This document shows, one piece after another, positions 1 to 5,159 of a stretch of DNA of 8,366 nucleotides. Made by a program: the position numbers and the translations under genes. The number at the start of each line of letters is the position of its first letter. Position 1 is the first letter of the stretch. Under the pieces are notes generated by a model. The model was not told the origin of the DNA. It searched no databases and saw only the letters and a program-made list of their open reading frames with translations. The stretch lies in NCBI GenBank assembly GCA_031267055.1, contig JAIRZV010000113.1, positions 1 to 8,366 on the forward strand, given 5' to 3'. Source of the stretch: Candidatus Margulisiibacteriota bacterium. GTDB taxonomy: Bacteria > Margulisbacteria > Termititenacia > Termititenacales > Termititenacaceae.

Positions 1-984
1 CGGAAAATCACGCAGGTCGTGGAAGGCCGGGATTGGGAAAAATATTCGGAAGCCAAACGCGCCAAGGCCGTGGAAGACCTGCGCGTGTACTCGCGCGTCG
101 CGCCGCTGGACAAGCTGGATATAGTCGCCGCGCTCAAAGCCAATAAACATATCGTGGCCATGACCGGCGACGGCGTGAATGACGCGCCCGCTCTTAAAAA
201 AGCCGATGTCGGCATCGCTATGGGCAAAGCCGGCACACAGGTCGCGCAGGAAGCGGCGGACATTATTCTGACGGATGACAATTTTTCGACGATCGTGCAG
301 GCTGTGCGCGAAGGCCGAACTGTGTACAGTAATCTCAAAAAATTGATCGTCTACCTCATCACAAATAATATCGGCAAAGTGCTGGCCATACTCGGTCTAC
401 CGCTGTTTGGCTTTGGCGCGCCACTGCTGCCTCTGCAAATACTCTGGTCTAATGTCGTCATGGAATCCCTGCCGTCCGTGGCGATCAGCACCGACAGTGC
501 GGCGGCGGACATCATGCGCCGCCAGCCCAGCAGACTCGATGAGCCGCTGATCAATAAAGCAGAAAGGACGAGAATGTTTGTGGATGGCTTTATTTTCGGC
601 GCGATGATCGCCGTTGGTTTTCTAGCGGCGTGGTTTATCAACGCGCTGCCAGCCGGCGTGGAGAGCACAGTATTTCACGCCAAAAATCAGCTGGCTTACG
701 CGCAGACCGCGGCTTTTGTCATCGCACTGCTCAGTCCGCAAATTTATTCTTTCGTCTTGCGCGACGGCAATCTCTGGCAAAAATTTTTCCGGCCGAATTT
801 CTTGCTGAAATTATTTTTTGCGTTAAATGTTTTGGTCACGTGGGCGATAGTTTATGTGCGGCCGCTGAATGTGCTTTTCGGCACGGTGCCGTTGGACAAT
901 TATTATATTTTGACTGTTGTGCTGGTTTGTTCGTTGCTGCCGTCACTGATCAGACTAGCATCAGGGAAAAGGGCAGACGGTTAA
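1..984 (+). CDS. P2-type cation-transporting ATPase, C-terminal part (5' end outside window)
   Basis: The frame is open from base 1, so the GTG at 19 is internal and the gene begins upstream. The fragment is 327 residues. Residues about 30-100 are the end of the P domain: RVAPLDK with the conserved lysine, the hinge TGDGVNDAP at 55-63, then AADIILTDDNFSTIV. Membrane segments M5 to M10 follow (about 112-320), as in SERCA-like P2A pumps that drive Ca2+ or another cation across the membrane with ATP. The phosphorylated Asp (DKTGT), nucleotide domain and M1-M4 lie outside the window. Ion-site residues are unusual. Compared with SERCA, M5 keeps the Asn (N768 equivalent) but has Lys for E771. M6 reads NVVMES, keeping N796, with Met for T799 and Glu for D800. 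M8 has Gln near E908. The family is clear; the transported ion is not. Confidence 0.93.
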   Translation, partial: RKITQVVEGRDWEKYSEAKRAKAVEDLRVYSRVAPLDKLDIVAALKANKHIVAMTGDGVNDAPALKKADVGIAMGKAGTQVAQEAADIILTDDNFSTIVQAVREGRTVYSNLKKLIVYLITNNIGKVLAILGLPLFGFGAPLLPLQILWSNVVMESLPSVAISTDSAAADIMRRQPSRLDEPLINKAERTRMFVDGFIFGAMIAVGFLAAWFINALPAGVESTVFHAKNQLAYAQTAAFVIALLSPQIYSFVLRDGNLWQKFFRPNFLLKLFFALNVLVTWAIVYVRPLNVLFGTVPLDNYYILTVVLVCSLLPSLIRLASGKRADG

Positions 985-996
985 AAGCCTGCCCTT
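969..996 (-). terminator. Possible terminator hairpin between convergent genes
   Basis: AAGGGCAG (969-976) pairs perfectly with CTGCCCTT (989-996), an 8-bp stem with a 12-nt loop. The loop contains the TAA of the ATPase gene. Read on the minus strand, the hairpin starts 8 nt after the stop of the orphan gene and is followed by TTTTCCC, a short U run. Read on the plus strand there is no U run. It therefore more likely ends the minus-strand transcript and is weak for the ATPase. Confidence 0.4.
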
Positions 997-1004
997 AACG
1001 GCCA

Positions 1005-1448
1005 CTAGGAAATTTGATCAATCTCATGTTTTTTGCCAATTATTTTGTAAGGTATTTGTCCATCTTTTTCAGCATTTCCAGCTGACGCTTCTATGTGTTC
1101 TCTCTTTGCCTTAATAACAGCCAGTTCAGTACTCAGATCATCGTATATACTCCCATTATTGATAGCATCGCGAAGTTCTACCAACTCCATTAATAACATA
1201 ACATTTTCAGTTTTATTGTCATATATACCATCAATTGCTTCCAGCCGCTCTATTTCAGAATTGATAGTTGATTTGAACGCTTCGGTTTTATCTGAATCGG
1301 AAAGTATAGCAGCTAGTTCCCAACGATCTATTTTCCCGTCTTTCCCATCTCCATTCTTTTTCATGGTTATGGTGTCAAACTTTTTTAGTCCATCATTGAT
1401 AGCAGGAATACTTTCGAACGGCCTTTTATTGATATTTACACTACTCAT
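1005..1448 (-). CDS. Hypothetical AT-rich 147-aa protein with EF-hand/dockerin-like loop
   Basis: I do not recognise this protein. The ATG at 1448 is chosen over the in-frame GTG at 1457 because a full AAGGAGGTGAT Shine-Dalgarno sits 5 nt before it, overlapping that GTG. The product is soluble, with no signal peptide or membrane segment seen. Residues about 31-46 read KKNGDGKDGKIDRWEL, close to an acidic Ca2+-binding loop followed by a helix. Asp-Gly, Ile and a final Glu fall at EF-hand positions 5, 6, 8 and 12, but positions 1 and 3 are Gly. Read as N-G-D-G-K-D-G, it is one residue longer than DxDxDG. The rest (about 55-130) is charged and probably helical. Base composition is unlike the neighbours: 85 of 240 bases (35%) are G or C in 1021-1260, against about 55% in the adjacent ATPase gene. 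This points to recent acquisition. Ca2+ binding is inferred. Confidence 0.75.
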   Translation of the reverse strand: MSSVNINKRPFESIPAINDGLKKFDTITMKKNGDGKDGKIDRWELAAILSDSDKTEAFKSTINSEIERLEAIDGIYDNKTENVMLLMELVELRDAINNGSIYDDLSTELAVIKAKREHIEASAGNAEKDGQIPYKIIGKKHEIDQIS

Positions 1449-1483
1449 TTTAATCACCTCCTTTCATTTCGAGGTGATTAAAA
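1448..1483 (-). promoter_or_regulatory. Leader hairpin that sequesters the Shine-Dalgarno of the orphan gene
   Basis: TTTTAATCACCTC (1448-1460) and GAGGTGATTAAAA (1471-1483) are perfect reverse complements, 13 bp, with a 10-nt loop. In the minus-strand mRNA the 3' arm carries GAGGTGAT of the ribosome binding site and ends at the A of the ATG. The 5' arm AATCACCTC copies the anti-SD of 16S rRNA (AUCACCUCC). Folded, the mRNA would hide the ribosome site. What opens it (temperature, protein, coupling) cannot be read from sequence. Confidence 0.65.
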
Positions 1484-1518
1484 CTATTTAAAGAATTTAC
1501 TCGGCAATCAGTTTTGTC

Positions 1519-1536
1519 GGGGGGGGGGGGGGGGGG
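1519..1536. repeat. Homopolymer tract of 18 G (18 C on the minus strand)
   Basis: This is an uninterrupted run of 18 G. It lies 71-88 bases upstream of the ATG at 1448, in the expected promoter or leader of the orphan gene. Tracts of this length slip in replication and can switch promoter activity in phase-variable genes. No clear -35/-10 pair can be placed around it. It may also be a sequencing or assembly miscount. Confidence 0.9.
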
Positions 1537-1614
1537 TAACTGTTAAGTAATAATTATTAAATTTTTTAACCAACGCTATGATACTAATACTATTACCCAC
1601 TTTTTCAAAAATTA

Positions 1615-1641
1615 TACCCCCAGCCCGGTTGGCTGGGGGTA
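1615..1641 (-). terminator. Rho-independent terminator, probably of tadA
   Basis: TACCCCCAGCC (1615-1625) pairs perfectly with GGCTGGGGGTA (1631-1641), an 11-bp GC-rich stem with a 5-nt loop. On the minus strand it is followed by TAATTTTTG, a U-rich tail two to three bases off the stem. It lies about 87 bases past the tadA stop. On the plus strand no U run follows. Its outer bases overlap an alternative stem (1638-1642 with 1675-1679). Confidence 0.7.
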
Positions 1642-1679
1642 CTTCCTCGGGCGCATTGAAATCCGCCCTCGGTCGTACC
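1638..1679 (-). other. Nested hairpin upstream of terminator; possible attenuator or IS200/IS605-like right end
   Basis: On the minus strand GGTAC (1679-1675) can pair with GTACC (1642-1638), enclosing GGGCG/CGCCC (1668-1664 with 1653-1649) around a 10-nt loop. Bases 1638-1641 are shared with the terminator stem, so the two folds exclude each other, as in an attenuator. The series of small hairpin, GAGGAAG and GC-rich hairpin ending GGGGGTA also recalls, from memory, right ends of IS200/IS605 elements that carry TnpB guide RNAs. No tnpA or tnpB remnant is recognisable. I hold either reading loosely. Confidence 0.25.
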
Positions 1680-1727
1680 ATAATAGTAGGATTTATTCGC
1701 CGCTCCTGTGTTGAAAATACTCTACGC

Positions 1728-2321
1728 TCATTGAGTGGAGCTTGATTTTGAGAGCGAATATTTTGCCGTAAGCGAGTTTTGGCTCGAACTTAACGAGCGG
1801 AGCGGTCGCGAAGTTAAGTGAGAGGCCACGGCTCGCGGCGGCAAAGATATTCGCTCTACTTCATTTTTCCTTGCCGCTCTAAAAAAATCTTTGAGCATTT
1901 GGCCGGCTTCGTCCGCCAGCACACCGCTGATCACTGCGGGGTGGTGATTTAATTTTTTTTCAGCCAGTATATTAAACACGGAGCCGCAAGCTCCGGCTTT
2001 GGGATCGGCGGCGGCGTAAATCACGCGCGGTATTCTGGCCAGCACTATCGCGCCGGCGCACATCGCGCAAGGCTCCAGCGTGACGTAGAGTGCGCAGTCC
2101 AGCAAACGCCAGTTGCCCAGCGCGCGCGCGGCACGCTGTATGGCCGCAATCTCCGCGTGGCGACACGGGTCTTGTTTTTTCTCCCGCTCATTCCAGCCGC
2201 GCGCGATAATGCGCCCGTTGTGGACAATGACCGCGCCGACCGGCACTTCGTTGTTTTGCAGAGCCTTGCGCGCCTGCCGCAAAGCCGCGTGCATGAAATA
2301 CTCGTCATTCTTATTTTGCAT
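1728..2321 (-). CDS. tadA: tRNA-specific adenosine deaminase with repeat-derived C-terminal tail
   Basis: TadA deaminates A34 to inosine in tRNA-Arg(ACG), which allows decoding of several Arg codons. The 197-residue product shows the cytidine/deoxycytidylate deaminase zinc fold: HAE at 55-57 (zinc ligand and proton-shuttling Glu) and PCAMC at 84-88 (two Cys ligands), plus EVPVGAVIV (25-33) and the family C-terminus ADEAGQMLKDFF (136-147). The ATG at 2321 fits the usual TadA N-terminus. It has no Shine-Dalgarno, and a TATTAT box lies 8 nt before it. TadA proteins are usually about 150-165 residues. Here residues 156-197 are a low-complexity Ser/Arg/Leu tail encoded almost wholly by the palindromic repeat at 1751-1857, so the original stop appears to have been lost. 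It diverges from the glycosyltransferase at 2351. Confidence 0.95.
   Translation of the reverse strand: MQNKNDEYFMHAALRQARKALQNNEVPVGAVIVHNGRIIARGWNEREKKQDPCRHAEIAAIQRAARALGNWRLLDCALYVTLEPCAMCAGAIVLARIPRVIYAAADPKAGACGSVFNILAEKKLNHHPAVISGVLADEAGQMLKDFFRAARKNEVERISLPPRAVASHLTSRPLRSLSSSQNSLTAKYSLSKSSSTQ
1751..1857. repeat. Palindromic repeat element, copy A (107 bp, MITE-like)
   Basis: The outer arms AGAGCGAATATTTTGCCG (1751-1768) and CGGCAAAGATATTCGCTCT (1839-1857) are inverted repeats differing by one extra base. Inside lie a CGAG/CTCG hairpin and ACTTAAC/GTTAAGT (1788-1794 with 1813-1819), giving a multi-arm foldback. It covers the 3' end of tadA and encodes that protein's odd tail. Parts recur in reverse orientation at 6747-6810. 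It looks like a small non-coding mobile or extragenic palindromic element; there is no transposase. Confidence 0.7.
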
Positions 2322-2350
2322 TTGCCAAAATAATAGCATAAACTTTTGGC
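2322..2350. promoter_or_regulatory. 29-bp divergent promoter region, tadA / glycosyltransferase
   Basis: Only 29 bp separate the two start codons. An inverted repeat, TGCCAAAA (2323-2330) and TTTTGGCA (2344-2351), brackets a central AT-rich stretch. On the minus strand TATTAT lies 8 nt before the tadA ATG. On the plus strand CATAAA lies 8 nt before the glycosyltransferase ATG. No Shine-Dalgarno fits on either side, so both mRNAs probably have leaders of 0-2 nt. Confidence 0.5.
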
Positions 2351-3370
2351 ATGAAAATTTCCGTGCTTTTACCGGCTTACAATGCCGCGCCGTACCTGCC
2401 GCTGACGCTCGACTCGCTGGCCAGCCAAACTTTTCAGGATTTTGAAATTGTTTTTGTGGATGATTGTTCGACTGATGACACGCTGGCAATCATGCAGAAC
2501 AACGCCGCCAGATTTCCGGCCGCGCAGATCATTCACAATGAGACCAATCAAAAACTGTCGCGCACTTTGAATATCGGGTTGCGGCGCTGTCAGGGCGAAT
2601 ATATTTTCCGCCTTGACGCTGATGATTTGCTCGCGCCGGACGGCTTAGAAAAAATGTTGAAAACTCTGGCGCAAAATCCGCAAGCCAATGGTGTGGTCTG
2701 CGACCGTCTGCATATCGACGCCGCCGGTCAGCCTAAACGTATATCGCTCACACTGACCGAAGATTATTATCTCAAGAAAAATATTTTGTTCCGCACGGCT
2801 TTTGGCGGTCAGCCCTGTCTGATCCGCAAAGATATTTGGCTCGCCGCGGGATTTTTCAATGAAAGTCTACGTTTCTTGGAAGACTATGAAATGGGCTTGA
2901 AAATGGCGCGGCACATTCACATCGTCGGCGTGCCGGAGCGTCTGTATTTTTACCGCGAGTATGCCGGCAATATGACCAGCCGGAGCCGTCAGGACAAAAC
3001 GCCGCAGACGCGCGCCATTATTCAAAATCTGAAAAACACGCTGTTCACGCCGGCTGATTACATCAACGATTGGGAGCAGGTCAAGCGGCACAAAGATTTG
3101 CTGTTTGACTATGCGGTGGAGCGCAATCAAAAATACGCCAACACTATTTTGCGCTGCACTCTGCATCTGGCCGCGCTGGGTCACCGGTCGGACGCGCTCG
3201 CCGAAATAAAAAAAGCCGAGTACCTCGCACCGCAGATTAATTACAGCGCGTTCGCTTTCTTGCTGAAACTGGGTTTTAAAAATCTCGACAAATTCCGCGT
3301 CAATATGAACTGCTGGTTCAATTACGCTTACGACGATCACAACGTAATAAACGCGCCAGCCGGTATTTGA
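2351..3370 (+). CDS. Family 2 glycosyltransferase (GT-A fold)
   Basis: This 339-residue protein is an inverting sugar transferase using a nucleotide-sugar donor. Residues 1-110 are the nucleotide-binding half: MKISVLLPAYN, VDDCSTDDT (36-44) with the base-binding Asp pair, and LDADD (88-92), the metal-binding DxD motif. LEDYE (176-180) carries the probable catalytic Asp. The C-terminal third (about 215-339) is helical, with no membrane span, so the enzyme is cytoplasmic or peripheral. There is no Shine-Dalgarno, and a short divergent promoter region is shared with tadA. Its last 53 bp overlap the 3' end of the opposing glycosyltransferase at 3318-4178. With the next two genes it forms a small surface-glycan group. 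The sugar specificity cannot be read. Confidence 0.93.
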   Translation: MKISVLLPAYNAAPYLPLTLDSLASQTFQDFEIVFVDDCSTDDTLAIMQNNAARFPAAQIIHNETNQKLSRTLNIGLRRCQGEYIFRLDADDLLAPDGLEKMLKTLAQNPQANGVVCDRLHIDAAGQPKRISLTLTEDYYLKKNILFRTAFGGQPCLIRKDIWLAAGFFNESLRFLEDYEMGLKMARHIHIVGVPERLYFYREYAGNMTSRSRQDKTPQTRAIIQNLKNTLFTPADYINDWEQVKRHKDLLFDYAVERNQKYANTILRCTLHLAALGHRSDALAEIKKAEYLAPQINYSAFAFLLKLGFKNLDKFRVNMNCWFNYAYDDHNVINAPAGI

Positions 3371-4178
3371 ATAATTCCCATTTTAAGTGCCTGTTGATCC
3401 GGTAATTTGTCCGGCGGCGGATATAAGTTTTGATCTGCCGGTCATAATCAGGATAACGCTCCAGCAGAATTTTTTTGTTGCGGTCGCGGTACGGCGTCTT
3501 TAATTTTTTGCCGAGCGAGCCGCGGCCTTTGTGCCAGATATAAGTCGTGTCATCCATGACCTGCGTCCAGCCAGCGGCTCTGGCACGCAGCGACCAATCA
3601 TTTTCCTCGCACAAACCGCGGTCAAAAATCTCGTCGTAATACCCCACCGCTCGCAAAGCCGCGCGCTTGATATACAGACAAAAGCCCATCGCTGTCGGTA
3701 TTTCGGGATAAAGTTTCAGCGAGTGTTTTTCCACGAAGGCCGCCATTTCGTCGAGCGTAAAAAACTCTGGAATTTCTCCGTGTTTGAAATAACCCGGCAC
3801 GGTCGTGATCGTGCTGCTATTGGACATGGCCGACGCGGAGGCGATATTTGCCCGGCTGTAGGCGGCCGCGCGCAATTTGCGCAGCCAGCCGGTAGTAACC
3901 AGCGTGTCGTTGTTGAGCAGGACCACATCATTTTTGGAATATTTCATGCCGCGATTGACCGCGCGCAAAAAACCCTGATTTTTTTTCTGCGCCAGTAAAA
4001 TTATTTGTTTATGCTTGCGCACGTAACTTTTTTCCAGAGCGAGAGTTTTTTTGTCCGTGCTTTTGTCATCGACAATAATCAATCTATAGGCTACGTCCGC
4101 CGTGTGGCGTAAAACAGAATCCAGGCAACCGCGTGTCAATTCGTAATTATTGAAAACCGGCACGATGACATCGATCAT
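3318..4178 (-). CDS. Family 2 glycosyltransferase, rhamnosyltransferase-like
   Basis: This 286-residue GT-A enzyme has IDVIVPVFNNYELT at the N-terminus, VDDKSTD (36-42), and LNND (88-91) as its DxD-type metal motif. GFCLYIKR (165-172) and VGYYDEIFDRGLCEENDW (178-195) carry the acidic catalytic motif, and the His of IWHKGRGS is at 216. The NND variant and the GYYDEIF block are common in rhamnosyltransferase-like GT2 enzymes of O-antigen and cell-wall glycan clusters. The basic C-terminus (about 250-286, many Arg and Lys) may help membrane association. The ATG at 4178 starts exactly at the family N-terminus. A TATACT box lies 7 nt before it, so the mRNA may be nearly leaderless. It is divergent from the ATP-grasp gene and convergent with the other GT2. 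The sugar is unknown. Confidence 0.93.
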   Translation of the reverse strand: MIDVIVPVFNNYELTRGCLDSVLRHTADVAYRLIIVDDKSTDKKTLALEKSYVRKHKQIILLAQKKNQGFLRAVNRGMKYSKNDVVLLNNDTLVTTGWLRKLRAAAYSRANIASASAMSNSSTITTVPGYFKHGEIPEFFTLDEMAAFVEKHSLKLYPEIPTAMGFCLYIKRAALRAVGYYDEIFDRGLCEENDWSLRARAAGWTQVMDDTTYIWHKGRGSLGKKLKTPYRDRNKKILLERYPDYDRQIKTYIRRRTNYRINRHLKWELFKYRLARLLRCDRRKRN

Positions 4179-4180
4179 GC

Positions 4181-4208
4181 CGCCGAGTATAACATGTTAT
4201 ACTTGGCG
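4181..4208. promoter_or_regulatory. 28-bp near-perfect palindrome with back-to-back -10 boxes
   Basis: AGTATAACATGTTATACT (4186-4203) is a perfect 18-bp palindrome. After one mismatched pair (4185/4204) the symmetry continues as CGCC/GGCG (4181-4184 with 4205-4208). The same symmetry places TATACT on both strands. On plus it is at 4198-4203, 6 nt before the ATG at 4210. On minus it is at 4191-4186, 7 nt before the ATG at 4178. It fills almost the whole 31-bp gap between the two genes, so it is a shared divergent promoter and possibly an operator for a dimeric regulator. Confidence 0.6.
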
Positions 4209-4209
4209 T

Positions 4210-5133
4210 ATGTTCTGGCTCGGCGGCATTCTCGGTGCTATTTTTTTATATTTGCTAATCCAAAAAATCCAGTTCATTTACCGGCTGCACCGGCCGCAGG
4301 CTTACACCGCAAAACTTTTTTACCAGAGATTTCATCGCCGCCTCAACTGGGACAAACCGCGCGATTTCAACGAAAAAATCCACTGGCTGAAATTTTATTC
4401 TGACACGTCGCGCTGGCCGGAGCTGACCGACAAATACCGCGCGCGCCGGTACGTGCATAGCAAAGGCTTGGGGCGGACGCTCAATAAACTGTACGCGGTT
4501 TATAATTCGCCGCAGGATATTGAGCTGCAAGACCTGCCAAATTCTTTTGTGCTCAAAGCCAATAACGGCAGCGGCGACATTTTGCTCGTGCCGAACAAGA
4601 CCAAAATCACGCGCGGCAAAATTTTACGGCATTTCCGCCGGCGCCGACCTTTTGGCGTAGATACAGCCGAACCGCATTATTTAAAAATATCACCCCGAAT
4701 TATCGCCGAAAAATTATTACAGGAAGACAGCGGAAAATCGGTCTCGCTGATCGATTACAAATTTTTTTGTTTCGACGGCGAGCCGAAATATATTTACGTT
4801 TGCTGGGACCGCGACGAACACAAAGTCGAGCATCAACGCGAAACTTATGACAGCCGCTGGCGTCTGGTCAAGAACGCCTATCCCCGCTCCGGCCGTTATC
4901 AAAGCCGTGGCCTGTCCCGTCCCAAATCATTCGAACAGATGAAAAAAATGTGCCGCACTCTGGCCAAAGGGTTTCCTTTTGTGCGCGTGGACTGGTACGA
5001 GGTCGGCGGCCAGCCGGTTTTTGGCGAGCTGACTTTCACTCCAGCGGCCGGATTTATTGATTATTACACGCCGAATTTTCTCCATACGCTGGGGCGGCAA
5101 ATTAAACTACCGCAAAAAATCCGGCTTCCCTAA
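4210..5133 (+). CDS. TupA-like ATP-grasp protein of a surface-glycan cluster
   Basis: This 307-residue protein matches the TupA-like ATP-grasp family found in polysaccharide and teichuronopeptide clusters, where members probably ligate an amino acid or other acid to a sugar or peptide using ATP. An N-terminal hydrophobic segment (about 4-24) may anchor it in the membrane. Conserved blocks are LTDKYRARRYV (72-82), FVLKANNGSGD (113-123, nucleotide-binding loop), IIAEKLL (164-170), DYKFFCFDG (182-190), FVRVDWYEV (257-265) and FGELTFTPAAGF (271-282), whose acidic residues would bind Mg-ATP. The ATG at 4210 is preferred because TATACT lies 6 nt upstream. The in-frame TTG at 4150 and ATGs at 4165 and 4177 would overlap the divergent gene and lie outside the family alignment. 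The two adjacent GT2 genes support a glycan role. The substrate is unknown. Confidence 0.85.
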   Translation: MFWLGGILGAIFLYLLIQKIQFIYRLHRPQAYTAKLFYQRFHRRLNWDKPRDFNEKIHWLKFYSDTSRWPELTDKYRARRYVHSKGLGRTLNKLYAVYNSPQDIELQDLPNSFVLKANNGSGDILLVPNKTKITRGKILRHFRRRRPFGVDTAEPHYLKISPRIIAEKLLQEDSGKSVSLIDYKFFCFDGEPKYIYVCWDRDEHKVEHQRETYDSRWRLVKNAYPRSGRYQSRGLSRPKSFEQMKKMCRTLAKGFPFVRVDWYEVGGQPVFGELTFTPAAGFIDYYTPNFLHTLGRQIKLPQKIRLP

Positions 5134-5147
5134 TCCGTAATTTCCTG

Positions 5148-5159
5148 TATAATAAAATT
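5148..5159 (+). promoter_or_regulatory. Consensus -10 box placed for a leaderless cyclophilin mRNA
   Basis: A perfect TATAAT lies at 5148-5153, exactly 6 nt before the ATG at 5160. Normal sigma-70 spacing would put the first transcribed base at or next to the A of that ATG. No convincing -35 is seen 16-18 bp upstream, and there is no Shine-Dalgarno for this start. Confidence 0.65.

Noticed and set aside
630..998. 122-codon plus-strand frame inside the ATPase gene.
   Set aside because: It overlaps the membrane segments M7-M10 of the pump in another frame and has no family features.
1450..1467. Five-codon frame (MKGGD) starting in the loop of the SD hairpin and ending one base before the orphan gene ATG.
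   Set aside because: It has no ribosome site of its own, and its codons are mostly the SD itself. Chance is the simpler explanation.
1508..1681. 57-codon minus-strand frame that reads the C18 tract as poly-proline.
   Set aside because: It has no ribosome site or family match, and it spans the terminator hairpin. It is probably a chance open frame, though tract slippage would change its end.
1449..1727. tRNA gene or CRISPR array in the main intergenic region.
   Set aside because: No cloverleaf, no CCA-type acceptor pairing and no regularly spaced repeats were found. Only the hairpins, G tract and repeat listed above are present.
2322..2489. Longer TadA with an in-frame start at 2489.
   Set aside because: The extra 56 residues have no family match and would overlap the start of the divergent GT2. 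The ATG at 2321 gives the normal TadA N-terminus.
2867..3340. 157-codon minus-strand open frame inside the first GT2.
   Set aside because: It lies opposite a well-supported GT2 and has no recognisable motifs; it is a shadow frame.
4150..4209. Earlier in-frame starts (TTG 4150, ATG 4165, ATG 4177) for the ATP-grasp gene.
   Set aside because: They overlap the start of the opposite GT2 and the palindromic promoter, and add residues outside the hydrophobic anchor.
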